Source: an uncultured Bartonella sp.
Lineage (GTDB): Bacteria > Pseudomonadota > Alphaproteobacteria > Rhizobiales > Rhizobiaceae
Assembly: GCF_945277285.1 (NCBI RefSeq)
Contig: NZ_CALYPR010000001.1
Span: 806,001 to 870,000 of the forward strand
Length of the DNA stretch: 64,000 bases
Reading direction: 5' to 3'
The translations under genes were made by a program, and so were the position numbers. Position 1 is the stretch's first letter; each line of letters opens with the position of its first letter. Below are positions 46,932 through 55,905 of this stretch, in pieces. The notes under the pieces are model-generated. The model was not told the origin of the DNA. It did not search any database and saw nothing but the letters and a program-made list of their open reading frames with translations.

Positions 46932-48012
46932 ACATATTAAGGGCTTCGACGATAGCTTCAACTTCATCATTGGTTAAAACAGGAGAAATTGGCACACTTA
47001 AAACTTCTTTATGAATTTTTTCTGTTACCGGATAATGCCGGTTATTCCACTCCTTATAAGCCTGTTGCTTATGTGGCGGTGTCGGATAATGGATATTCGT
47101 CTCAATTCCTTTATCGCGCAAATAATTTTTCAAACGATCACGGTTTTCTGTCCTGACGACAAAAATATGCCAAACGTGTCCATCTTCATCTCTAGCTTGA
47201 GGCATAATAATATTAGGATTAGTGACCATTTTGCGATAATAAGCGGAAATTTCGCGTCGTTTCGCATTATCTTTATCAAGATATTTCAGTTTAACATCTA
47301 AAATAGCTGCTTGTATTTCATCAAGTCTCGAATTGACCCCTTTATACAAGTGAACATATTTTTTTATTGATCCGTAATTTGCTAGTGCTTTGATCTTCTC
47401 GTACAGCTCTTCATCACTCGTCGTCACCATGCCACCATCGCCCATACACCCCAAATTCTTTCCCGGGTAAAATGAAAATCCGGCAGCATCACCAAGATTG
47501 CCGGTGCGACGACCTTGATATTTTGCGCCATGGGCCTGTGCTGCATCTTCTATCACCTTCAAATGGTGTTTGCACGCAATTTGCCAGATTTTTTCCATCC
47601 GAACAGCCTGACCATAAAGATGGACAACCATGATGGCACGGGTGTTTGGTGTAATAGCAGCTTCAACTAAATCGGGATTGATATTATAGGTTGTTATATC
47701 TGGTTCAACCAATACCGGTGTACATCCATTTTCTGAAATAGCCAAAATAGAAGCAATATAGGTATTTGCTGGCACAATAATTTCATCACCCGCACCGAAC
47801 CCATAGCCCTTAATAATCAGATTCAATGCGTCAAGACCGTTAGCAACTCCAACCGCATATTTTACACCACAGTAAGCTGCAAAATTTTGGCTAAAAATTT
47901 CGTTTTCTTGCCCTGTCAGGTACCATCCCCGATCAAAAACATCTTTTATCCGACAGTCAATTTCGGTGCGAAATCTGTTATTGATTTTTTTTAAATCGAG
48001 AAAACTAACCAC
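46924..48012 (-). CDS. PLP-dependent dTDP-3-keto-6-deoxyhexose 3-aminotransferase (FdtB/QdtB type)
   Basis: This 362-residue DegT/DnrJ/EryC1/StrS-family aminotransferase has the [12 protein letters not shown] segment near residue 80, [14 protein letters not shown] near residue 155 and the PLP-lysine region [16 protein letters not shown] near residue 182. With a 3,4-ketoisomerase gene (55179) and an N-acetyltransferase gene (50679) in the same cluster, the likely reaction is transfer of an amino group to C3 of dTDP-3-keto-6-deoxyhexose to give dTDP-Fuc3N or dTDP-Qui3N. The start is GTG 48012 behind GGAAT. It is followed at once by the GT-B gene. Confidence 0.85.
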   Translation of the reverse strand: MVSFLDLKKINNRFRTEIDCRIKDVFDRGWYLTGQENEIFSQNFAAYCGVKYAVGVANGLDALNLIIKGYGFGAGDEIIVPANTYIASILAISENGCTPVLVEPDITTYNINPDLVEAAITPNTRAIMVVHLYGQAVRMEKIWQIACKHHLKVIEDAAQAHGAKYQGRRTGNLGDAAGFSFYPGKNLGCMGDGGMVTTSDEELYEKIKALANYGSIKKYVHLYKGVNSRLDEIQAAILDVKLKYLDKDNAKRREISAYYRKMVTNPNIIMPQARDEDGHVWHIFVVRTENRDRLKNYLRDKGIETNIHYPTPPHKQQAYKEWNNRHYPVTEKIHKEVLSVPISPVLTNDEVEAIVEALNMYE

Positions 48013-48259
48013 TGTTCAATTCCAATCTATATTCACTATCATTGCTTTCTGAAAGTAGTCGTATTATTGTGTCACATCTTAACGGAAAATAACACCCGAA
48101 AACCAGCACTTAGTTTCCTATCAAAAAAAAAGAAGAAAACACAATTTTTTCCTCATCAAAATTTATCAAGACACTAAAATTAATCCCAAAAGATCAAATG
48201 GAATCCAAATACATAATCCTTGATAATATTAATTAGGTACCGGCGTCCGGTTCAATATT

Positions 48260-50569
48260 TTAAGCTGCAGCATGTGGTTTAAAAAGCCACCGATCAAAAG
48301 CAATTCCAGAAGAACTATTCAAATCATGCAATTCTATCTTCGATTCTAAATTGTGTAGAAAAGGTCTTCCCGCAAGTTTTAAAATACCGATTTTGTTTTT
48401 TTGAACTTCATTATTATCAAGAAAATGCCTCCGACTTAAGCGAGAAAGCTCGTCCAGGCTTTCTTTCGTGAGATTTATCAGTATTCGTGATAACTCAAAA
48501 CGATCATGCCAAACAAGTTGGCTCTCTCCAGTAAAATCTTGCGATTGTGGAAGTTGTCCATTCGGATCAAAATGATTGAGAATTGGTATTCCCGCTGACA
48601 TGACTTCAATAACTGCCAAAGCACTTGCTACGGGAAAAGGTGCTACAAAAAGATCTACTTTATGTTCAAGAAGGCTAGCTGATAGGTCATCCGACCAATT
48701 TACATGAATAAATTGATTTTCATTCATCTCCCCGGAATTACATTTTTCCGCCAATTTTTCCTTAAACTGGTCGGATAACGGCCCATAATGGTAATGCATA
48801 CCATTTGTTATTTTTAAAATCTGGCAAACAATATCCAGATAAGATAGCTCATATTCTGCTTCTATTTTATAACTACGAGCCGCAGCACAAGCAGTTGTTT
48901 TACAAACAACATCGTGAAAAATATTCGCAAGGCGAACTGACTGTTTACGAACAAGAAATCCAAACACGTTTGTAAGCTTTTTATTATTTTTTATCTTCCC
49001 GCTTGCATATTTCATTTTATTAAGGATTGTCATTCGGGAAGAAGGCTGGCGATAATCATTTTCTCTTTTATCGCGCAGCAGTGGCGGAATATAACAAACA
49101 ACTTGCTTTCCAAAAGCTTTAGCAATAGCAGACGACTGAACCTCAGTCTTTGTTACAACGACATCAATTGAAGAATTAAAAATGCCCGCCGATGTACCAT
49201 GGTCATAAACATAATCCACAACCACTTTTTCCGCCAAACCACGTTGTAGCGCGACGGACTGTATAACATCAGTATGTGCAATAAATGGATAAAGCCGTTC
49301 TACTGATAAAGTTGCAAGCGTCTTCATCAATGTTGTTACTTTTTCTACGAACGTCTTATCATTCTTATCTGCAAACCAGTATTTTATTCGTTCATCATTA
49401 AAATATTCAGTTACCATTTCTTCTTTTGTCTCGAGCAAACCCGAAAAAATTATGTTAACCTGCCACCCATCGTTTAAATGGATGTTGACCAGTTCACGAA
49501 CTTCAGAAGCAATACCCCCACCATTTGGCGAAAGGCATGACAAAACGAAGGCAGCAGTCTTTTTCTTGTAATTGCCAACTGCAGGCTTTATTTTTTCTCT
49601 TAATAAAATAATTCGTCCCATTGTCTCACAGATAGAATCTATTTGTTTCATGGCATGCATAGACAAAAAAAGCGTTTCCGAAAATTTTTGATCATAAATA
49701 ATACTCATAATCGAAAAGCAATATTTTATTACTTCTTCAATTGACCATTTTGAATTACACGTGTTATTTCCTTTTTCACCACCTTTTGACAAAGAGTTTT
49801 GGTAATATTGGCAAACACCGTTTAAACAATGAAATTCATAGAGCCTTTTATCGACAACCATTTTATCGCGCAGAAAGCGAAATAAGTCATAGTTAAATTG
49901 AAGCTGTTGTCTTTGAGTAAGTTTTGTCCATATACCCTTATTTTGAATATTATACACACTTCCTACAAAGGGTAAGAATTTCACCTTTGTTCGCATCTTG
50001 AAGGCATGATAAAAGAGACAGCCTGTGTCTCCTCGCATAGGCCTTTCAAGAAAAATAGAGGGTAATTTTTCTGGTAACTTCCGAAACATTATCGTCGAAG
50101 TATGGGCATAAAATCGGCCACAGAAGATATCCTCATAACTGTAATCCAATTCGACATCACTAGGGTTGAATATATCGACCCGACCATCAACATAAAGTTG
50201 CGCATGATTATGACAAACGGCGAAGTAGTCCGGATTTTTATCCAAAAAATCTTTCTGGACCTGCAATTTATTAAAATTGGTAAAAAAATCGTCGCCATCA
50301 AGAACCTGAAAATACTTTCCCTTAGCCCTGGCGTAAGCACTACAAAAACTGTATCCTTTGCCCCTGTTTTTTTCGTTCGTTAGCAAATGAATAAAATCAA
50401 ACTGTTTTCGATAAGCTTCAACGATTTTATTAGTATCATCCGTTGAACCATCATCAACCACTATAATCTCGAATTCAAATCCCGTTTTCTGCGCAATTAC
50501 TGATTCAAGAGCAGTTTGAATATTGTCTGCTTCGTTAAAAGCAGGGATTATTACAGAAACTTCCACCAT
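48260..50569 (-). CDS. Bifunctional GT2 / GT-B glycosyltransferase
   Basis: This 769-residue protein joins two glycosyltransferase folds. Residues 1-230 are GT2: VSVIIPAFNEADNIQ at the start, VVDDGSTDDT near residue 37, and the DxD-type QVLDGDDFF near residue 90. A helical linker runs to about 335. The second half is GT-B-like, from AFVLSCLSPNGGG near residue 343 to KVDLFVAPFPVASALAVIEVMSAGIPILNHF near residues 635-665. Two transferases in one chain suggest that two successive sugars of a repeat unit are added in turn. There is no membrane segment. The ATG at 50569 lacks a clear ribosome site. AT-rich codon use matches the rest of the cluster. Confidence 0.85.
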   Translation of the reverse strand: MVEVSVIIPAFNEADNIQTALESVIAQKTGFEFEIIVVDDGSTDDTNKIVEAYRKQFDFIHLLTNEKNRGKGYSFCSAYARAKGKYFQVLDGDDFFTNFNKLQVQKDFLDKNPDYFAVCHNHAQLYVDGRVDIFNPSDVELDYSYEDIFCGRFYAHTSTIMFRKLPEKLPSIFLERPMRGDTGCLFYHAFKMRTKVKFLPFVGSVYNIQNKGIWTKLTQRQQLQFNYDLFRFLRDKMVVDKRLYEFHCLNGVCQYYQNSLSKGGEKGNNTCNSKWSIEEVIKYCFSIMSIIYDQKFSETLFLSMHAMKQIDSICETMGRIILLREKIKPAVGNYKKKTAAFVLSCLSPNGGGIASEVRELVNIHLNDGWQVNIIFSGLLETKEEMVTEYFNDERIKYWFADKNDKTFVEKVTTLMKTLATLSVERLYPFIAHTDVIQSVALQRGLAEKVVVDYVYDHGTSAGIFNSSIDVVVTKTEVQSSAIAKAFGKQVVCYIPPLLRDKRENDYRQPSSRMTILNKMKYASGKIKNNKKLTNVFGFLVRKQSVRLANIFHDVVCKTTACAAARSYKIEAEYELSYLDIVCQILKITNGMHYHYGPLSDQFKEKLAEKCNSGEMNENQFIHVNWSDDLSASLLEHKVDLFVAPFPVASALAVIEVMSAGIPILNHFDPNGQLPQSQDFTGESQLVWHDRFELSRILINLTKESLDELSRLSRRHFLDNNEVQKNKIGILKLAGRPFLHNLESKIELHDLNSSSGIAFDRWLFKPHAAA

Positions 50570-50678
50570 TTTTTATTTATAGAAAATTACAATTCTGTTT
50601 CATAAGATATCTTTATGTGTTATTAAATAAAATATTGTATTATCATGCTATATTCACTCATTTTTACATAAATTGAAT

Positions 50679-51152
50679 TTATCCTTCCTTGGTAACATTT
50701 TTGAGCACTCTTGCTGGATTACCGACGACAACAACGCTATCCGGCACATCACTAACCACAACGCTACCAGCACCAACCATAGCAAACCTGCCAATTCTAA
50801 TTCCCGGCAAAATTGTTGCATTAGCACCGATGCTCGCCCCTTCCTCGACCATAGTTTTTAAAAACTCGTCAGGATAGTGTTTGGATCGTGGAAAAAGATC
50901 ATTACAAAACGTTACGTTCGGGCCAATAAACACATTATCCCTGATATCCAAGCCGTCCCAGAGCTGAACGCCGCATTTGACCGTTACGTTATCGCCCACT
51001 GTCACATCATTTTCTATAAAAACATTATCGCAAATATTACAATTTTTACCGATTTTTGCCCCTTTTAAAATATGGACAAAAGCCCAAATCCGGGTACCAT
51101 CCCCGATATCTTCGCTATCGCAAATCGCTTTTTCATGAATATAGATAGCCAT
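50679..51152 (-). CDS. Left-handed beta-helix sugar N-acetyltransferase (FdtC/QdtC type)
   Basis: This 157-residue hexapeptide-repeat acetyltransferase has a beta-helix of I/V-G-x-x repeats ([13 protein letters not shown] to [22 protein letters not shown]) and the [10 protein letters not shown] segment near residue 83 that is characteristic of dTDP-3-amino-3,6-dideoxyhexose N-acetyltransferases (WxcM N-terminal, QdtC, FdtC). It would acetylate the 3-amino group with acetyl-CoA. The cluster holds the partner isomerase and aminotransferase. GGAATGA lies upstream of ATG 51152. The neighbouring stop of the GT61 gene is only 33 bp upstream. Confidence 0.87.
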   Translation of the reverse strand: MAIYIHEKAICDSEDIGDGTRIWAFVHILKGAKIGKNCNICDNVFIENDVTVGDNVTVKCGVQLWDGLDIRDNVFIGPNVTFCNDLFPRSKHYPDEFLKTMVEEGASIGANATILPGIRIGRFAMVGAGSVVVSDVPDSVVVVGNPARVLKNVTKEG

Positions 51153-51185
51153 AACGTATTCATTCCATCAATAAAATCATTCCAA

Positions 51186-52832
51186 CTATGAAGCTGTTTC
51201 ATTAAAGGACCATTTTTTCTCTATTTTGTCCACAGCTTTTCCAATAGCTTCAATATCGATTTCATAATCACAATGCGGATATAGAATTGAAATTTCTCCC
51301 ACACTTTTCCCGTAGAGAAACTCAACGTCTATTCCTACATCGTCAGCAATAGCTTTCCAAAAAGAAATATTATTAAAAGGATGTGAGGGATAAAAAATGA
51401 CGACTTTTGCATTTGGTTGACACCACAGCAAATTAGTCATCGCTGCGCCTGTCGGAGCAACAATCAATTCAGCCTGATAAAAAAGCTCTACTTGGGCTGC
51501 AAACGTTAATTTGGAGATATCAATAATTTTAAAACCCCTGCCACTTAAATATTGTTCAATATCAGCTTCATTGACAACTCTTCTGGCACCGCATTTCCTG
51601 GAAATATAAATCCGTTTAACTATCTTTGATACGTTCCTATGATTACCACGAATAACAGACAAAACCCTGTTTCTTACCATTTGCAGCACGGGTTTTGGAA
51701 GAACTGTCACGTATTCATCAGCTTTTTTTGCATAAGTATTTGCGACCAGTGTTATATCGGACAAATAATAAAGTTTTTTCACTAGCGTTGTTTTTCCCTG
51801 TCCCAGCGCTATTATTTTACGCTGAGAGACATTCATAATATTTAAAAATTCAACGATATTATAGTGTAAATCTCCCGAAATAATAAATGGAATATTTTTA
51901 TCAAAAATATTTCTTTCTTCAATAATGGCAACTTTAGATCCAAGATCACAAATAAAATGAAAATAGTTTTCATTATATTCTTTTGTTAAATGAATACCTT
52001 CTTCGATAACATTTGAGTTGTAAGAAATATTTTTTTCAATAACTAGATCGCAAAACAAATCATGGTATTTAGGATCTTTTAATGGATCTCCATAAGTATC
52101 TTTTAATCGAGTAGAATTAAAAAGTTCATCATTTATCACCTCATTAGTTGTTACAATAATATCTGCCGTATTCGGAACAACATAGACATTAGTTAATACG
52201 GTATAATAAGGTAAGTGATAACCAAAAAATGGATTTTTTTTATAAACGTTATTACTATTAATTCCTTTAATATGATATATAAAACTATATTTTAACTTAT
52301 TTTTTTTTAAATATGTTAGTCCATCCCTCAGTATAAAAAAATCTTCATTTTCTTTTCCAAGTATATTTTTTAATACGACCGGACTGTTTAATCCAATATC
52401 AGCTATTTTATTTATCGAATATTCTTCCATCAACCCTAATAAATAACTTTTATGTAAAGGAGGATGATCTGATATTTTCTGATAAACGACCTTCGGACTC
52501 AAGATGGCGCTTACATAACGCCCCCTTCGTTCGCTAATCACTAAGTAATGAAGAAGCGGGTTTTCATTAGGAATCAATGATAAATAACGCGTTTTAAACC
52601 ATTTCGCATCAAAAAGATCACAAGGATCAATATTTTTTGGAGCCCCGATATCCCGGTAATGAGCCCAGATATCGACACCTTCGTCAATAGCGATACCTGC
52701 AGCTCTGCAACGCTCACGATACCTACCCAACTCTAAAATTCGACGGGCGTTACGAATTCCACGGTGGGTACGTATGATAGATCCAATCGAAAAGAAAAAC
52801 CCGATTTTCTTTCTTATTTGATTGAATTTCAT
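51186..52832 (-). CDS. GT61-family glycosyltransferase with N-terminal glycan-synthesis motif
   Basis: This 548-residue protein, start ATG 52832 (GGTGG upstream; the TTG 24 bases earlier is less likely), has two parts. Residues about 65-115 carry a FDAKWFKTRYL and HYLVISERRGR pattern like the short repeat found ahead of many polysaccharide glycosyltransferases (F-D-x-x-W-Y and H-Y-L-x-x-G-x-x-E-G-R). The rest is a GT61 (DUF563) domain with ENYFHFICDLGSKVAIIEE near residue 286 and APTGAAMTNLLWCQPNAKVVIFYP near residue 460, the most conserved GT61 block. It is very AT-rich and has an A9 run (52300-52308, coding strand A) in its reading frame. The sugar it moves is unknown. Confidence 0.85.
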   Translation of the reverse strand: MKFNQIRKKIGFFFSIGSIIRTHRGIRNARRILELGRYRERCRAAGIAIDEGVDIWAHYRDIGAPKNIDPCDLFDAKWFKTRYLSLIPNENPLLHYLVISERRGRYVSAILSPKVVYQKISDHPPLHKSYLLGLMEEYSINKIADIGLNSPVVLKNILGKENEDFFILRDGLTYLKKNKLKYSFIYHIKGINSNNVYKKNPFFGYHLPYYTVLTNVYVVPNTADIIVTTNEVINDELFNSTRLKDTYGDPLKDPKYHDLFCDLVIEKNISYNSNVIEEGIHLTKEYNENYFHFICDLGSKVAIIEERNIFDKNIPFIISGDLHYNIVEFLNIMNVSQRKIIALGQGKTTLVKKLYYLSDITLVANTYAKKADEYVTVLPKPVLQMVRNRVLSVIRGNHRNVSKIVKRIYISRKCGARRVVNEADIEQYLSGRGFKIIDISKLTFAAQVELFYQAELIVAPTGAAMTNLLWCQPNAKVVIFYPSHPFNNISFWKAIADDVGIDVEFLYGKSVGEISILYPHCDYEIDIEAIGKAVDKIEKKWSFNETAS

Positions 52833-52935
52833 ACTACCACCATTATAAAGGACCAAAGTATTTGCTTACATCGGACGTAAGTGTTCACCGCATAACGAAT
52901 CAATAATATATAGCGATGTTATATATGACTGAGCG

Positions 52936-53925
52936 TCATAATTGATCAAAATTTTTTAAAAAATTTTTTTGATTCATCAATTTTTTATAATATCTTTTTA
53001 ACGACCACCTCTCAAAAAATTTTAAATTTTTCCAATTTAGGCATTTATAGGCAAATCTTTTATCGTATTTATATGCAATACGGGAATATTCTTCAAAAAG
53101 GTCATTCGTCATATTTTTTTTTAGAAAATTTTTATTATCAAAAATATAAGTAAAATAATGGCGAATCCTATTTCTAAATGCTATCTGGAATTCTGGGGCA
53201 ATTTTTGCAATAATCCCATCTATCAAGACTGTAAACACCGCCTTATCGGCGGAGGTTCGTTTGTCCCAAGTGCCACCCGAAACCCGATACGAATAGGCAA
53301 CTTCAGGTAAATAATAAAGTTTTCCGACGTTAAGCATGAACGGAATTATTGTATTATCTATAACAAATGGCACAGAAGTAAGTAACTCTATTTTTTTGGG
53401 GGTAAGATTATTGCGAAACACCATAGCACCGGAATGTGCATAATTATTGCCAAAAAAGGTCTTCTTATCAATTATCCCTTCTTGAACATTGTTATAAAAA
53501 GATTTTTCGATTCTATCGGGAAATCTATACTCGAAATCAAATAAAACAGTATTAACAGAGTTGTTATTTTCCATAATCGAAACAGCATCGCTTGCAAAAT
53601 TTTTATATTTGCAATAATCGTCACCATCAAAAAGGCAGAAATAGTCTCCAGTCATATTATCCAACGCGCATCTAATCGAATTTGATATTCGCGCCATAAC
53701 CGATGTTTTATCGCCTAGCTCACGGGGCTGAATGTAGAGTTTTAATTTATCTGGATAACGTAATTGCCATTTTTTAATTTTATCAATAGTGCCATCATCA
53801 GAACCATCATCACTGACAATCACTTCAAAACTGCAACATGGATTTTGATCAAATATGGACCCCAGCACTTCGTCTATTTCATTGACTTGATTGTATGTAA
53901 TAACACAAAAACTGAATTTAGTCAT
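52936..53925 (-). CDS. Family 2 glycosyltransferase
   Basis: This 329-residue GT2 has FCVITYNQVNEIDEVLGSI at the start, VSDDGSDDGT near residue 37 and the metal-binding FDGDD near residue 99 (in YFCLFDGDDY), with a C-terminal helical part rich in Lys and Asn. No membrane segment. Its ATG overlaps the stop of the preceding GT2 gene by 8 bases. An A9 run on the coding strand (53114-53122) lies in its reading frame near residue 269. It probably adds one sugar of the surface glycan; donor and acceptor are unknown. Confidence 0.88.
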   Translation of the reverse strand: MTKFSFCVITYNQVNEIDEVLGSIFDQNPCCSFEVIVSDDGSDDGTIDKIKKWQLRYPDKLKLYIQPRELGDKTSVMARISNSIRCALDNMTGDYFCLFDGDDYCKYKNFASDAVSIMENNNSVNTVLFDFEYRFPDRIEKSFYNNVQEGIIDKKTFFGNNYAHSGAMVFRNNLTPKKIELLTSVPFVIDNTIIPFMLNVGKLYYLPEVAYSYRVSGGTWDKRTSADKAVFTVLIDGIIAKIAPEFQIAFRNRIRHYFTYIFDNKNFLKKNMTNDLFEEYSRIAYKYDKRFAYKCLNWKNLKFFERWSLKRYYKKLMNQKNFLKNFDQL

Positions 53926-55090
53926 GTTGATAACAGCGAATCTTTAAAATCGGAATAATTCCGAACAATGTTACACGGCAAATTCTATTCCTATAAGTGA
54001 TACGTAAAACCTCAATAAATTTAAATAGATAATATTTCTTATCCATCTTACGTTCTTCAGTCATTCTGGACAGATATGTATTCACATTATCGGCAAATCC
54101 GTTCAATGTGTGAGAAACCGCATTACTATTACACAATATTTTTTCTGAAATTAATTCAATATTATTTACTGATAAATCACTCTTATGATCAAAACTACTT
54201 TCTGTATTCTGATTTTCTTTTTCTAGGTAATCGATCTGATCAACAATATCATTTATAATTAATTTATATTTTTCATTTAAAATTAAATAATTAATAGACG
54301 AATATATTCTCGTAAGATAATAACGGGCAATTTTCAAAAAATCTAACTTTATTTTATTTCCAAAAAATAGATAGCTAAAGAAAAAAATCTGTAAGTTTAA
54401 AGTATCTCTTTCAATGTCGTTAAGGCCCGTATAAATTCCTTTTCCATCGACTTCATAAACGCTTTTTACAATGTTGAGATAATGCCCTTTCCCCTTATTT
54501 AAGTGCCAGAAATTGCGAAATGTGTCGCCCTCTACAGCTTTTTCATAATCTGTTCCAATGAATTCTTTGAGCTTGTCTATATCCTTTTTTTTATAATAAT
54601 TACGATAGAAGGTTGCAGAGGTATGTGTATAAGGACAACAGACAGAATTTTTTAGATCATAGGAAACACCTGACTCTTGAATACTGATCTCCCCAAGATC
54701 AATTCCTGTATCCGTTACCTTTTTTGCATTCGTAGCATAAAGTGAAAATTCGCCATTTGTATCCAGAAAACTTACTGCATCTTCAATATTTGAATCCGAT
54801 ATCCAATAATCATCCGGATCAAGCAAAGTCCAATAAGGCGTATCTAGTTTTTCACACGCACGTAAAACGGTGCCAAGATAACGCATATTCCTTTTGTTCT
54901 GATAAAATTCAATTTTATCAGGATATTTTTCAATATAATCCCGAATGATGTTTACGCTTCCATCTTTCGAGCAATCATCAATAATTAAAATTTTATAGGA
55001 AAATTTTGTTTTTTGTTTAAGAATTGAGTCGATAGCTCTTTTTATCGTTTTTTCTTTATTATAAACTGCCATCACAATTGTTAAATGCAT
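53918..55090 (-). CDS. Family 2 glycosyltransferase
   Basis: This 390-residue GT2 has TIVMAVYNKEKTIKRAIDSI at the start, IIDDCSKDGS near residue 37 and LLDPDDYW near residue 90 (DxD-type). The last 150 residues are helical and basic, with a final RVTLFGIIPILKI hydrophobic stretch that could touch the membrane. It is related in size and layout to the GT2 downstream but only weakly similar outside the core. The coding strand has an A8 run at 54585-54592. It is the first glycosyltransferase after the isomerase gene, from which it is 88 bp away. Confidence 0.87.
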   Translation of the reverse strand: MHLTIVMAVYNKEKTIKRAIDSILKQKTKFSYKILIIDDCSKDGSVNIIRDYIEKYPDKIEFYQNKRNMRYLGTVLRACEKLDTPYWTLLDPDDYWISDSNIEDAVSFLDTNGEFSLYATNAKKVTDTGIDLGEISIQESGVSYDLKNSVCCPYTHTSATFYRNYYKKKDIDKLKEFIGTDYEKAVEGDTFRNFWHLNKGKGHYLNIVKSVYEVDGKGIYTGLNDIERDTLNLQIFFFSYLFFGNKIKLDFLKIARYYLTRIYSSINYLILNEKYKLIINDIVDQIDYLEKENQNTESSFDHKSDLSVNNIELISEKILCNSNAVSHTLNGFADNVNTYLSRMTEERKMDKKYYLFKFIEVLRITYRNRICRVTLFGIIPILKIRCYQHD

Positions 55091-55178
55091 TTTTTAACCT
55101 TCTTAGAAAAAGATTCATAATTAGAGACATAGATGTTAAAATAACTATAAATATTAAAAATTATTTAAATAATAGATT

Positions 55179-55628
55179 TTATTCTAACATAATATTTTTG
55201 TTAAGTTTTAAAAACTCATCATAACTACGTATATAGTCTGATTCAGTATAATGCTCGCTTGCCAAAACCAGTAAAACAGCTCCATCGGAAAAATTTTCCA
55301 TTGTCCGCCAAACCAGTCCATTTATCAACAAGCCTTGGCTGGGGGAAGAAAGATGGTATGTCTCCTTCACATCCAGATATTCGCAATTGATATCTACACT
55401 TCCTGATATCGCGATCAAGACTTGTTTTAATTGTTTATGAGCATGATGGCCCCGAGTAACATTGGGTTTAATTCCGTAGATATAATAGACACGTTTCACG
55501 TCAAATGGGATCTGCTGAAATTCTTCCAGTGGTGTTAAATAGCCGTTTTCATCGCCAATAACGGGAAATGTCAGAATTTCGACGTTGGATATATTTTTAT
55601 TGACAACTTTTTTATCCCCATGTTCCAT
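55179..55628 (-). CDS. dTDP-4-keto-6-deoxyglucose 3,4-ketoisomerase (FdtA/QdtA type)
   Basis: This 149-residue cupin protein matches the WxcM-like 3,4-ketoisomerase family: the segment FPVIGDENGYLTPLEEF near residue 22, RVYYIYG near residue 45, the catalytic-histidine GHHAHKQLKQVLIAISGSVDI near residue 60, and the late HYTESDYIRSYDEFL near residue 125. It moves the keto group of dTDP-4-keto-6-deoxyhexose from C4 to C3, to prepare C3 for the aminotransferase. FdtA (Fuc3NAc) and QdtA (Qui3NAc) cannot be told apart by eye. It is the first gene of the cluster; ATG 55628 has AAGGG upstream, and a run of nine G lies 17 bases further up. Confidence 0.88.
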   Translation of the reverse strand: MEHGDKKVVNKNISNVEILTFPVIGDENGYLTPLEEFQQIPFDVKRVYYIYGIKPNVTRGHHAHKQLKQVLIAISGSVDINCEYLDVKETYHLSSPSQGLLINGLVWRTMENFSDGAVLLVLASEHYTESDYIRSYDEFLKLNKNIMLE

Positions 55629-55645
55629 GAACAGACCCTTTTACA

Positions 55646-55654
55646 CCCCCCCCC
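55646..55654 (-). repeat. Nine-base G run ahead of the glycan cluster
   Basis: A C9 run on the plus strand, G9 on the coding strand of the cluster, lies 17 bases upstream of the isomerase start codon, between a possible -10 box and the ribosome site. Such runs change length by slippage. Confidence 0.9.
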
Positions 55655-55684
55655 TAATAAGCATCGCTAAAATGGAATATTCAA
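55655..55684 (-). promoter_or_regulatory. Possible promoter of the glycan cluster
   Basis: On the minus strand TTGAAT (55684-55679) and TTATTA (55660-55655) are 18 bases apart and suit -35 and -10 boxes. The G9 run would then lie at or just after the transcription start. This is judged by eye from loose consensus in AT-rich DNA. Confidence 0.35.
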
Positions 55685-55905
55685 TAAGCCTATTCCGGTG
55701 AATATATTAAGAGTTGTTGGCACGTTGAGTAAATCTCTTTCGTATCTACATAATGCTTCTCTACGTTCTGACTTTTTAACCGATTGCGCTATAATTGCAA
55801 CCATATTGCTGTTTTTTCTTAAATTCAAAATTATCGGTTAATGCGACAAACCTGAAAAAACTATCAGAAATAGCATAGCAATTAAGATTGACAGATATGT
55901 TGAAT

